A stretch of 64,000 nt of DNA, taken from positions 62,001 to 126,000 of the forward strand of contig JAKKUO010000001.1 in assembly GCA_021890795.1 (NCBI GenBank). Reading direction: 5' to 3'. Positions within the stretch are counted from its first letter, which is position 1. Every line of letters starts with the position of its first letter. Of the stretch, positions 15,673 through 23,462 are shown piece by piece. This DNA comes from Bacillota bacterium (GTDB lineage: Bacteria; Bacillota; Sulfobacillia; Symbiobacteriales; ZC4RG38). A model generated the notes under the pieces. That model was given only the letters and a program-made list of their open reading frames with translations. It did no database searches and had not been told where the DNA came from. The position numbers and the translations under genes are program-made.

Positions 15673-17481
15673 CTAGATGATCGCCAGCTCCTTCAGCTTG
15701 GCCTCGGGCACGACCCCGTTCTCCCAGCCGCGCTCGGCGTAGTACTCCTTGAGCATCTTCTCCAGCTCGCAGACCTTGTCGCTGGCCGGGCCGCTGCCAG
15801 GCTGGGTCAGGAGCCGCTCCGGCAGAGTGTCGTGCTCCCCGGTGAAACCGCAGAGGTTGTTGTAGTACCGCTCCAGGTTGTAGATCCGCTCGCCGACCCG
15901 GAGCAGGTCCTCCACGGTCCAGTTCAGACCCACCACCGCGTTGAACTGGTCGAGGTACTCCTGGATGCCCTCGGCGAAGGCCGAGAACTTGCAGAGGTCC
16001 AGGGAGTCGGAGACGGCGTGGAGGTCCTGGAAGAGCTTGGTCCACTTCGCCTTGCCCTCGGTGGCCAGCGGGTCGGCCTTCTCCGGGATGCCGAGGAGCT
16101 CCACGGAGGTGACATAACCCCGGAGATGGCAGCCGCCCCGGTTGGAGGTGGCGTAGCTGAGGCCCATGCCCTGCTGGCCCCGGGGATCGTAGGCCGGGAT
16201 GGCCTGGCCCTTGACGCACATGGCCATCTGCGGGTCGCCCAGCGCCGCCGCAGCCCGGGCCGGCCCTTCGGCCAGGAGATTGGCGATCTCATCCTTGCGG
16301 TAGGCGATCCGCTCCACCAGCTCGATCTGCTTGTCGGCGTCGCCCCACGCCACCTGCTCCTTCAGGAGGCCCCGCTCGGAGGCTTCCATCGCCATGGCGA
16401 GGAGCACACCGGTCTCGATGGTGTCCATGCCGTAGATGTTGCAGAGGTAGATGAGGTAGGCCACCGACTCCTTGTCGCTGTTCAGGCAGAGGGTCCCCAG
16501 CGCCCAGGCGGACTCGTACTCGAAGCTCTCCACCCGGACCTTGTACTTGCCCTCCTTGACCTCCACCTCTTTCTTGCAGTGGACCGGGCAGGCGTGGCAG
16601 GTGGGCTCGTGGACCAGGATGGTCTCCCGGATGGTCTCGCCGGCGAGCTTCTCCGCCTGGTCCCACTGGGTCATCTGGAAGTTCTTCGCGGGCAGGGAGC
16701 CGATGGTGTTGGTGGCGTTCATCAGGACGTTGGTGCCGTAGAGGGAGAGACCGCCCTTGTTGGGCGCGGTGACGGCGCTCTCCATGATGGCCTTGAGGCC
16801 CCGCTTCCGGGCGCTCTCGTACCGGTCATCGCCCCGGGGCACGAAGTCGTACATCCGCTTCTGTTCGCCCCGAATGACGATGGCCTTCACCCGCTTGTAG
16901 CCCATCACGGCGCCCACGCCGCCCCGGCCGGCCGCCCGGTCGTGCTCGTTCATGATGCTGGCAAACCGGACCAGGTTCTCCCCCGCAGGACCGATGCACA
17001 TCACCGAGACGTCCTGGCCGTACTTCTCCCGGTAATAGGCAACGGTCTCGTGGGTCGTCTTGCCCCAGGTGTCAGAGGCGTCGTGGATGGAGATCTGCCC
17101 GTTCTCCACGTAGAGGTAGACGGGCTTCTCCGCCCGGCCCCGGAGCACAATCCCATCAAAGCCGGCCCACTTCAGCCGGGCCGCGGTCCACCCGCCCATG
17201 TGGGAGTCGGTGATGGTACCGGTGAGGGGGCTCCGGGTGCAGACCGCCAGCCGGCCGCTCATGTTGATGGGAGTGCCGCTGAGGGGACCGTTCATGATGA
17301 CCAGGATGTTTTCAGGAGAGAGGGGTTCGACGTTGGGGCCGTTGTCGAAGACCAACTTCGCCCCGTAGCCTCGGCCACCGATATACTTCAGCGCGATCTC
17401 CTCGTCGATAGGCGTGTAGGTGACGGTGCCGGTGGTGAGGTCCACGTGGCCGATCCGATTGGCGTAACCGCCGAGCGGCAT
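15673..17481 (-). CDS. aor: aldehyde:ferredoxin oxidoreductase family protein
   Basis: AOR enzymes are tungsten- (sometimes molybdenum-) bis-pterin proteins that oxidise aldehydes to carboxylic acids and reduce ferredoxin. The 602-residue product matches the family length. It shows the N-terminal pterin-binding region (GGRGYGAKL at 35-43, PLSGT near 66-70, DSHMGG at 92-97) and the [4Fe-4S] ligands C295, C298, C302 (CHACPVHC) plus C497 (LDLCKF). The ATG at 17481 follows GGAGGGAGG. It is divergent from sleB and leads a minus-strand group with a MoaD-like gene. The physiological aldehyde is unknown; closely related subfamilies also act on benzoyl-CoA-type or other substrates. Confidence 0.93.
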   Translation of the reverse strand: MPLGGYANRIGHVDLTTGTVTYTPIDEEIALKYIGGRGYGAKLVFDNGPNVEPLSPENILVIMNGPLSGTPINMSGRLAVCTRSPLTGTITDSHMGGWTAARLKWAGFDGIVLRGRAEKPVYLYVENGQISIHDASDTWGKTTHETVAYYREKYGQDVSVMCIGPAGENLVRFASIMNEHDRAAGRGGVGAVMGYKRVKAIVIRGEQKRMYDFVPRGDDRYESARKRGLKAIMESAVTAPNKGGLSLYGTNVLMNATNTIGSLPAKNFQMTQWDQAEKLAGETIRETILVHEPTCHACPVHCKKEVEVKEGKYKVRVESFEYESAWALGTLCLNSDKESVAYLIYLCNIYGMDTIETGVLLAMAMEASERGLLKEQVAWGDADKQIELVERIAYRKDEIANLLAEGPARAAAALGDPQMAMCVKGQAIPAYDPRGQQGMGLSYATSNRGGCHLRGYVTSVELLGIPEKADPLATEGKAKWTKLFQDLHAVSDSLDLCKFSAFAEGIQEYLDQFNAVVGLNWTVEDLLRVGERIYNLERYYNNLCGFTGEHDTLPERLLTQPGSGPASDKVCELEKMLKEYYAERGWENGVVPEAKLKELAII

Positions 17482-17526
17482 GGGGAATCCTCCCTCCAGG
17501 CTCCTGAAGCCATTGTTCCTACCATT

Positions 17527-17557
17527 ATTATAGTGCGTCGACTGGCTGGTATGTCCA
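17527..17557 (-). promoter_or_regulatory. promoter of the AOR gene
   Basis: Read on the minus strand, TGGACA (17557-17552) and TATAAT (17532-17527) are separated by 19 bases, 46 bases upstream of the AOR ATG. The -10 is perfect but the spacing is long. Confidence 0.45.
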
Positions 17558-17688
17558 GACTTCTCGTGCACGGGATCGGTGCCGACATCCAGCAGTTCCA
17601 CAATCCTCCGGGCCCTAGCGGGTACATGGTCTGCCGCTGAAACTGCCACAGTAAAGACAGCAGGTCCGGGTGGAGGTGGAGGCTGTTG

Positions 17689-18387
17689 GTGACGCGCCGG
17701 CGGACCCGCACCGGGTTGGCCATCCTGGTCCTCTTGCTGGCCCTGCTCCCCCTGGTGCAGGGGCGGACGGAAGCCCAGACCCAGCGGGCCCTGCTGTACG
17801 AGGGGATGCGGGGCGAAGACGTCCGCTGGGTCCAGGAGCGGCTCCGCTGGTGGGGCTACTACAAGGGACCTGTCGACGGGATCTTCGGCCGCCGCACCAC
17901 CGCTGCGGTCCTGTACTTTCAGCGGAAGAACGGGCTCCGGGTCGACGGCGTCGTCGGCCCCGAGACCTGGGCCGCCCTGGGCCGGCCCCTCCCCCAGCGG
18001 GCTGCGGGGGCGGTGGCCTCCAGGCAGGGGGTCCGGGAGGCGGACCTCGACCTTCTCGCCCGGTTGGTGACCGCCGAAGCCCGGGGCGAGCCCTACGAGG
18101 GGCAGGTGGCGGTGGCGGCGGTGGCACTGAACCGGGTGCGGGATCCCCGGTTCCCCAACACCCTCCAGGAGGTCATCTACCAGCCCCTGGCCTTCGAGTC
18201 CGTCGCCAACGGGGAGGTCTACCGGCCCGCAACCGCGACGGCCCGGAAGGCGGCCCGGGATGCCCTCAACGGTTGGGATCCGACCCGGGGAGCCCTCTTT
18301 TTCTGGAATCCGGCCAAGGCAGTGAGCCAGTGGGTCTGGAGCCGGACCATCGTCAAACAGATCGGCAATCATGTGTTTGCCAAGTGA
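17689..18387 (+). CDS. sleB: spore cortex-lytic enzyme SleB
   Basis: SleB is a lytic transglycosylase that degrades muramic-delta-lactam cortex peptidoglycan during germination. The 232-residue product has an N-terminal signal peptide (basic RRRTRT, then a hydrophobic stretch to about residue 24), a peptidoglycan-binding domain with GMRGEDVRWVQERL and DGIFGRRTTAAV, and a Hydrolase_2 (SleB/CwlJ) domain from about residue 118 (ARLVTAEARGEPYEGQVAVA, residues 120-139, with the catalytic Glu). GTG 17689 has GGAGG six bases upstream; a TTG one codon earlier is possible. ypeB, its partner required for SleB stability, follows as in Bacillus. Confidence 0.93.
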   Translation: MTRRRTRTGLAILVLLLALLPLVQGRTEAQTQRALLYEGMRGEDVRWVQERLRWWGYYKGPVDGIFGRRTTAAVLYFQRKNGLRVDGVVGPETWAALGRPLPQRAAGAVASRQGVREADLDLLARLVTAEARGEPYEGQVAVAAVALNRVRDPRFPNTLQEVIYQPLAFESVANGEVYRPATATARKAARDALNGWDPTRGALFFWNPAKAVSQWVWSRTIVKQIGNHVFAK

Positions 18388-18474
18388 TGGGGCCCAGGGG
18401 ATGGGCCTGAGGAGTTGGCCCGGGCCGGGCCGCCCAGGTCAGGAGCCCCGGCCCGGGCAGCGGAGGTGCGCGGG

Positions 18475-19944
18475 GTGAAGGGGAGAGGGTGGCTGGCCGG
18501 GGCCGGAGTAGCCGCGGCGCTGGTGGTTGCGGGGGTCCTGGGGCTCTACATCCTGCGGCTGGGGGAGGCCAACCGGCAGCTCTCCTTGATGCTGGAAGCG
18601 GAACGGCAGCGGAACTTCAGCGCCCTGGTGAGCCATGTCCGGAGCCTGGAGATGCTTCTGGGCAAGGGACTCGTCACCGGTTCGCCCCGGCAGAACCTCC
18701 ATTACATGGGCGAGGTCCGCCGGCACGCGGAGCAGGCGGTGGCCCACTTCACCGGGCTGCCCCTGCCGACCCCGGTGAGCGCGGCGACGGGGAAGTTCCT
18801 GGCCCAGGTGGGGGACTTCGCCTACGCTCTGGGCCAGAAGGAAGCTGCGGGCCGGCCCATGTCCCGGGAGGAGCGGGAGCGGCTCACCCAGCTCCGGGCG
18901 CAGGCGGCGAAGGTGAGCGCCGCCCTCCAGGAGGCGGCGGCACAGATGGCCGCGGACGGCTTCCGGTGGCACCCTCCGGTGCGGATGGGGCTCGCGGGCC
19001 TCCTCCGGGGGGCCGGGTTCCGGAGCAAGGCCAGCGCCGACCCCCAGAGCCCCATGCACCAGGTTCCGGGCGGACTGGAGGCCATGGGCGGGACCATGGA
19101 GCAGCTGCCGGCCTTCGTCTACGACGGCCCCTTCTCCGATCACGTGGGGGCCCGGCAGCAGGTCTTCGGGGGGCCGGAGGTCGACCGGGCCGGAGCGGAG
19201 GCCCGGCTCGCCCGGTACCTACCGGATCCGGACCGGTGGCAGGTCACCGGGGTGAGCGAGTCCGGGGGGAGTATCCCCACCTGGGTCTTTACCCTGGCGC
19301 CGGCGACCGGAGCGCCGGCGGCGCCGGACCAGGCGGCCCCCGCCGGTGGACCCCGGGGGCCGGCGGGCCCCGGGGGGAGCGCCGGCGGCACCCTGACGGT
19401 GGAGGTGGCCAAGGCCGGCGGCCACCTGGTGCACCTGGTGCAGGATCGGGCCGCCGGGGAGCCGGTCCTCACCCTGGACCAGGCCCGACAGCAGGGGCAG
19501 GCCTACCTGGCGGTGGTGGGGTACCCGGGGATGGAGCCGGTCTACGCCGAGGTGGCGGACGGGGAGGCCACCATCCAGTACGTCCTCCGCCAGGGGGAGA
19601 TCCGGGTCTACCCGGACCAAATTCGGGTGAAGGTGGCCCTGGACACCGGCGAGGTGGTCGGGGTGGACGCCACCCCCTACCTCCTCAGCCACCGGCCCCG
19701 GCCCCCGGCGGCGCCGGCGGTGAGCGTGGAGGAGGCCGCCCTGGTCCTCAACCCCGCGGTGGAGGTGGAGGAGAGCCGGCTGGCCCTCATCCCCGACGCG
19801 CCGGGAACCGGGGAGATCCTGGCCTACGAGTTCCGGGTCCGGATGGGGGACGAGGCCTACCTGGTCTACGTGAACGCGATGACCGGGGAGGAGGAGCGGG
19901 TTCTGCAGATCATCCAGACCGAGACCGGGACCTTTGCCCTGTAA
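18475..19944 (+). CDS. ypeB: germination protein YpeB
   Basis: YpeB is a spore inner-membrane lipid-facing protein needed for assembly and stability of SleB in the dormant spore. The 489-residue product has one N-terminal membrane anchor (about residues 6-27), a helical domain with RQNFSALVSHVRSLE-like sequence near 45-60, and repeated PepSY-type domains in the C-terminal half (around 245-290, 325-405 and 420-480, e.g. ALDTGEVVGVDATPYLL). A Pro/Gly/Ala linker at about 280-310 is a high-GC feature. GTG 18475 follows GGAGG at eight bases. It is 87 bases downstream of sleB. Confidence 0.9.
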   Translation: MKGRGWLAGAGVAAALVVAGVLGLYILRLGEANRQLSLMLEAERQRNFSALVSHVRSLEMLLGKGLVTGSPRQNLHYMGEVRRHAEQAVAHFTGLPLPTPVSAATGKFLAQVGDFAYALGQKEAAGRPMSREERERLTQLRAQAAKVSAALQEAAAQMAADGFRWHPPVRMGLAGLLRGAGFRSKASADPQSPMHQVPGGLEAMGGTMEQLPAFVYDGPFSDHVGARQQVFGGPEVDRAGAEARLARYLPDPDRWQVTGVSESGGSIPTWVFTLAPATGAPAAPDQAAPAGGPRGPAGPGGSAGGTLTVEVAKAGGHLVHLVQDRAAGEPVLTLDQARQQGQAYLAVVGYPGMEPVYAEVADGEATIQYVLRQGEIRVYPDQIRVKVALDTGEVVGVDATPYLLSHRPRPPAAPAVSVEEAALVLNPAVEVEESRLALIPDAPGTGEILAYEFRVRMGDEAYLVYVNAMTGEEERVLQIIQTETGTFAL

Positions 19945-20025
19945 CCGGCTCGGCAGCCGGCGGGCCCGGCAACCGGGATCCAGGCCCGCCGGGACCGTCG
20001 GGATCTGCCTTCCCGGGATGCGGTC

Positions 20026-20062
20026 GGGCGCCCCCGCTGGGCGGCGCCCTCTTGCTGCTTTG
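20026..20062 (+). terminator. terminator after ypeB
   Basis: GGGCGCC (20026-20032) pairs with GGCGCCC (20043-20049) and is followed by TCTTGCTGCTTTG. Confidence 0.5.
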
Positions 20063-20122
20063 GGCGGTGCCGCTCTTCCTGCTTCCGGCGCAGCCCCCAC
20101 GGTTCCGCTCCTCCGGCGAAGA

Positions 20123-20131
20123 TGTTATAAT
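20123..20131 (+). promoter_or_regulatory. extended -10 promoter of miaB
   Basis: TGTTATAAT, a perfect extended -10, lies 44 bases before the miaB start. The -35 region (TTCCGC) is poor. Confidence 0.45.
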
Positions 20132-20174
20132 CACCGGTGATCCGCGGCAGTGGCTCCCGGAGAGGAGGGGGACC

Positions 20175-21767
20175 GTGAGCGACATCAAGAGGACGGGCAT
20201 CAGCGACGAAGAGGTCATCGCCTGGGTGAAGCGGGAACTGGGTGAGGAGATGGTTCTGCCCGTCGTCTCCCAGGAGACGGCGGCTTCCCATACAGGTCGA
20301 ATCGCGACGGAGCAGGACGCGGTGGGGGGCTTTACCCACCTGGACGCCCAGGAGGCCCAGGGCTGGCAGGTGGACCCCGAGGCGGCCTGGCGGATCCACG
20401 GCCGGCGGGTCGGCATCGACCCCCCGCCGAAGGTGCATATCGAAACCTATGGCTGCCAGATGAACGAGCATGACACCGAGATCATGTACGGGATCCTGCA
20501 GCGGATGGGCTACGTCCGGGCTGCGGGGCCCGAGGAGGCCGACGTGCTCCTTTTCAACACCTGCGCAGTCCGGGAGACCGCGGTGGAGCACGCCCTGGGC
20601 CGGATCGGCCAGCTCAAGCCCCTCAAGTACAGGAACCCGGACATGATCATCGGGGTCTGCGGCTGCGTTCCCCAGGTAGAGGGGCAGGTTGAGCGGCTGC
20701 TGCGGATGTTCCCCTACCTGGACCTGATTTTCGGCACCCACAACATCCATAAGCTGCCGGAGCTGGTGGAGCGGGCCCGGAACACCCGGGAGACGGTGGT
20801 GGACGTCTGGGACTCCATGGGCCCCGAGGGGATCCCTGAGGACCTGCCCGTCGCCCGGGAAGGGGACCTGAAGGCCTGGGTCACCATTATGTACGGCTGC
20901 GACAAGAAGTGCACCTTCTGCATCGTCCCCCGGACTCGGGGCCGGGAGCGGAGCCGGCTGCCGGAGCACATCCTCCGGGAGGTCCAGGAGCTCGGCCGGC
21001 TGGGCTACAAGGAGGTCACCCTCCTCGGGCAGAACGTCAACGCCTACGGCAAGGACCTGGGCTTTACGGACTTCGCCCAGCTCATCACCCTCCTGGACCA
21101 GAACAGCCCCGGCATCGAGCGGATCCGGTTCACCACCAACCATCCGAAGGACTTCAAGCCCCACATGATCGAGGCCATCGCCCAGGCCAAGAAGGTCTGC
21201 GAGTGGTTCCACCTGCCGGTCCAGTCCGGTTCCGACGCGGTGCTCCGGCGGATGCGCCGGAGCTACAACCGGCGGCAGTACCTGGACCTGGTCCGCCGGA
21301 TCCGGGAGCTGATTCCCCACGCGGTGATCACCACCGACATCATCGTCGGCTTCCCGGGGGAGACCGAGGAGGACTTCCGCCAGACCCTGGACCTGGTGGA
21401 AGAGGTCGGGTACGACGCGGCCTTCATGTTCATGTACTCGCCCCGGGCGGGCACTGAGGCCGCCCAGTACCCGGACCAGCTGCCCCAGGAAGTGAAGAAG
21501 GAGCGGCTCCACCGGCTGATGGAGGTCCAGAACCGGATCAGCCTGGAGAAGAACCGGGCGATGGTCGGCAAGGTGGAAGAGGTGCTGGTCGAGGGCTTTG
21601 ACAAGGGCAAGCCCGGCATCCTCTACGGCCGGACCCGGGGGAACAAGCTGGTCACCTTCCCCGGCGGCGCCGAGCTTATCCGGCAACTGGTCCCGGTCCG
21701 GATCGTCAAGGCCAACACCTGGACCCTGGAGGGCGAGGCGCTGGTGCCGCAGGTGGCCGGGGCCTAG
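20175..21767 (+). CDS. miaB: tRNA-2-methylthio-N6-dimethylallyladenosine synthase MiaB
   Basis: MiaB is a radical-SAM methylthiotransferase that converts i6A37 to ms2i6A37 in tRNAs reading UNN codons. The 530-residue protein has an 85-residue N-terminal extension, the UPF0004 domain with cluster ligands C94 (TYGCQMNEHD), C130 (NTCAVRE) and C164 (VCGC), the radical-SAM CDKKCTFC at 242-249, and a C-terminal TRAM domain. GTG 20175 follows AGAGGAGGGGG. The substrate-making enzyme miaA is encoded 8 kb downstream in the same orientation. ylbF follows, as the ymcA relative follows miaB in Bacillus. Confidence 0.96.
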   Translation: MSDIKRTGISDEEVIAWVKRELGEEMVLPVVSQETAASHTGRIATEQDAVGGFTHLDAQEAQGWQVDPEAAWRIHGRRVGIDPPPKVHIETYGCQMNEHDTEIMYGILQRMGYVRAAGPEEADVLLFNTCAVRETAVEHALGRIGQLKPLKYRNPDMIIGVCGCVPQVEGQVERLLRMFPYLDLIFGTHNIHKLPELVERARNTRETVVDVWDSMGPEGIPEDLPVAREGDLKAWVTIMYGCDKKCTFCIVPRTRGRERSRLPEHILREVQELGRLGYKEVTLLGQNVNAYGKDLGFTDFAQLITLLDQNSPGIERIRFTTNHPKDFKPHMIEAIAQAKKVCEWFHLPVQSGSDAVLRRMRRSYNRRQYLDLVRRIRELIPHAVITTDIIVGFPGETEEDFRQTLDLVEEVGYDAAFMFMYSPRAGTEAAQYPDQLPQEVKKERLHRLMEVQNRISLEKNRAMVGKVEEVLVEGFDKGKPGILYGRTRGNKLVTFPGGAELIRQLVPVRIVKANTWTLEGEALVPQVAGA

Positions 21768-21808
21768 GGCGTAAGGGATGCGGCCCCCAGCGGAAAGGAG
21801 GGCGCGGG

Positions 21809-22237
21809 GTGCCTACGTCCGTGAAGAATAAGACCGACATCTGGCTTCTGGCCCGCCAGTTGGCCGAGGCGCTGGAGGAGGCGGAGCCGATCCGCCGGTT
21901 CCGGGAAGCCGAGGACGCGGTGCTGGCGGACGACGAGGCCGTGGAGATCGTCCGGCTCTACGAGGCCCGGAAGCGGGCGGTGAAGTTCAGCCGCTACCTG
22001 CCCCGGGAGGAGCAGGAGCGCCGGATCCAGGCCTTCCTGGAGATCGAGGAGAAATTCAACTCCCATCCAAAGATCCAGGCCCTCTGGAAGGCCCGGGAGG
22101 AACTGGACCGGTTCATGGACGAACTGAACCGAGTGATCACCTACCCGATCACCGGGGAGGACGCCCCCAAGATCCGGGGCGGTTGCGGCTCCGGCGGCGG
22201 CTGTGGCTCCGGCGGGGGCTGCGGCTGCGGGGGGTAA
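21809..22237 (+). CDS. YlbF/YmcA family protein with a Cys/Gly-rich tail
   Basis: YmcA and YlbF are subunits of the Bacillus Y-complex (RicAFT), an iron-sulfur-binding complex that directs RNase Y cleavage and affects sporulation and biofilm. This 142-residue product has the helical YlbF domain from about residue 8 to 115 (EEAEPIRRFREAEDAVLAD). The end is unusual: a Gly/Ser-rich tail with four cysteines (GGCGSGGGCGSGGGCGCGG). GTG 21809 follows AAAGGAGG. Position after miaB corresponds to ymcA. A 12-bp-stem terminator follows. The Cys tail might carry the cluster; that is inference. Confidence 0.85.
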   Translation: MPTSVKNKTDIWLLARQLAEALEEAEPIRRFREAEDAVLADDEAVEIVRLYEARKRAVKFSRYLPREEQERRIQAFLEIEEKFNSHPKIQALWKAREELDRFMDELNRVITYPITGEDAPKIRGGCGSGGGCGSGGGCGCGG

Positions 22238-22242
22238 GCCCT

Positions 22243-22285
22243 GGGAGCGGCGGGGCCGGTAGCGGCCCGCCGCTCCCTTTTCGTG
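22243..22285 (+). terminator. terminator after ylbF
   Basis: GGGAGCGGCGGG and CCCGCCGCTCCC form a perfect 12-bp stem (22243-22254 with 22266-22277), followed by TTTTCGTG. Confidence 0.8.
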
Positions 22286-22332
22286 TGCCCGGAGGAATCC
22301 TTCAGGTGCCGTTTAGACCCTGACCTGAACCG

Positions 22333-22341
22333 TGCTATAAT
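22333..22341 (+). promoter_or_regulatory. extended -10 promoter of mutY
   Basis: TGCTATAAT at 22333-22341 is a perfect extended -10, 48 bases before the mutY TTG. A weak TTTAGA lies 18 bases upstream of the hexamer. Confidence 0.45.
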
Positions 22342-22388
22342 CGGAGAGAACGCGCCAGAACCCATCTCCACCGGAGGCTGACGGGCCC

Positions 22389-23462
22389 TTGTCTTCGGAC
22401 CTGACGGATGCCCTGCTCCAGTGGTACCGCCGCCACCGCCGGGACCTGCCCTGGCGCCGCACCCGGGACCCGTATCGGATCTGGGTCTCGGAGGTGATGC
22501 TCCAGCAGACCCGGGTGGAGACGGTGATCCCTTACTACCTCCGCTGGCTGGAGCGGTTTCCCACCGTGGCGGACCTGGCCGCCGCGCCGGAGGAGGAGGT
22601 ACTGAAGGCCTGGGAGGGACTGGGCTACTACTCCCGGGCCCGGAACCTGCACCGGGCGGCCCGGGAGGTGGTGGCCCGCTACGGTGGCGCCATCCCCGAC
22701 GACCCTGCGGCCTTCGCCCGGCTCCCCGGCGTGGGCGGGTACACCGCCGGCGCGGTGATGTCCATCGCCTTCGGGCGGCCCCTGCCCGCAGTGGACGGCA
22801 ACGTCCTGCGGGTGATGAGCCGCCTCTTTGCCGTCGATGAGCCCATCACCCGGCCCGGGACCCGGCGCCGGGTGGAGGCGCTGGTCGCGGAGCTGATTCC
22901 CGCCGATGCCGCCGGGGACTTCAACCAGGCCCTGATGGAACTCGGGGCCCTCGTCTGCCTGCCCGGGGCTCCCGACTGCCCCCGGTGCCCGGTGGCGGCC
23001 TGGTGCCGGGCCCGGGCCGAGGGGCGGGAGCGGGAACTCCCCCGCCGGGAGGCCAAGGCCCCGTCCCGACCAGAGACCATCCTGGTCGGGGTGATCGCGG
23101 ACGGGGGCCGGTACCTCCTGGCCCGGCGGCCCCGGCCCGGCCTCCTGGGGGGCCTCTGGGAGTTCCCGTCGGTGCCCTTCGCCGGCGGCGCCCGACCGGA
23201 GGAGGCCCTGGCCCAGGGCCTCCGGGAGCGGCTCGGGGTGGCGGTGGAGGTGGGGGGCCTTCTCACCCGGGTGGAGCACCTCTTCAGCCACCGGCGCTGG
23301 GACCTTCTGGCCTTTTGCTGCTCCCTGGCGCCAGGGAGCCCCCGGCCCGAGGACCGGGAGGACCTCCGGTGGCTCAGCCCCCGGGAACTCGGCGCGGTGC
23401 CGCTGCCCGCGGCCTTCCAGAAGGTAGCCGCGGCCCTGATCGAAAGGGGTGCAGCCCTGTGA
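22389..23462 (+). CDS. mutY: A/G-specific adenine DNA glycosylase
   Basis: MutY removes adenine mispaired with 8-oxoguanine. The 357-residue product has the helix-hairpin-helix LPGVGGYTAGAV with the catalytic Asp at 136 (AVDGN), E35 (SEVMLQQT), the [4Fe-4S] cysteines C190, C197, C200, C206 (C-x6-C-x2-C-x5-C), and a C-terminal NUDIX-like domain for 8-oxoG recognition (GLWEFP, then HLFSHRRWDL). The start is TTG 22389. The last codons overlap mutS (GTGA), coupling oxidative-damage repair to mismatch repair; in Bacillus mutY is elsewhere. Confidence 0.95.
   Translation: MSSDLTDALLQWYRRHRRDLPWRRTRDPYRIWVSEVMLQQTRVETVIPYYLRWLERFPTVADLAAAPEEEVLKAWEGLGYYSRARNLHRAAREVVARYGGAIPDDPAAFARLPGVGGYTAGAVMSIAFGRPLPAVDGNVLRVMSRLFAVDEPITRPGTRRRVEALVAELIPADAAGDFNQALMELGALVCLPGAPDCPRCPVAAWCRARAEGRERELPRREAKAPSRPETILVGVIADGGRYLLARRPRPGLLGGLWEFPSVPFAGGARPEEALAQGLRERLGVAVEVGGLLTRVEHLFSHRRWDLLAFCCSLAPGSPRPEDREDLRWLSPRELGAVPLPAAFQKVAAALIERGAAL

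Noticed and set aside
15316-17640. 774-codon plus-strand frame opposite the AOR gene
   Set aside because: It is a shadow of AOR and the MoaD-like gene; the minus strand has the [4Fe-4S] cysteines and proper ribosome sites.
18489-20174. Upstream in-frame extension of miaB through ypeB
   Set aside because: The segment lies out of frame over ype​B and is Gly/Pro/Arg-rich; miaB starts at GTG 20175 with its own promoter and ribosome site.
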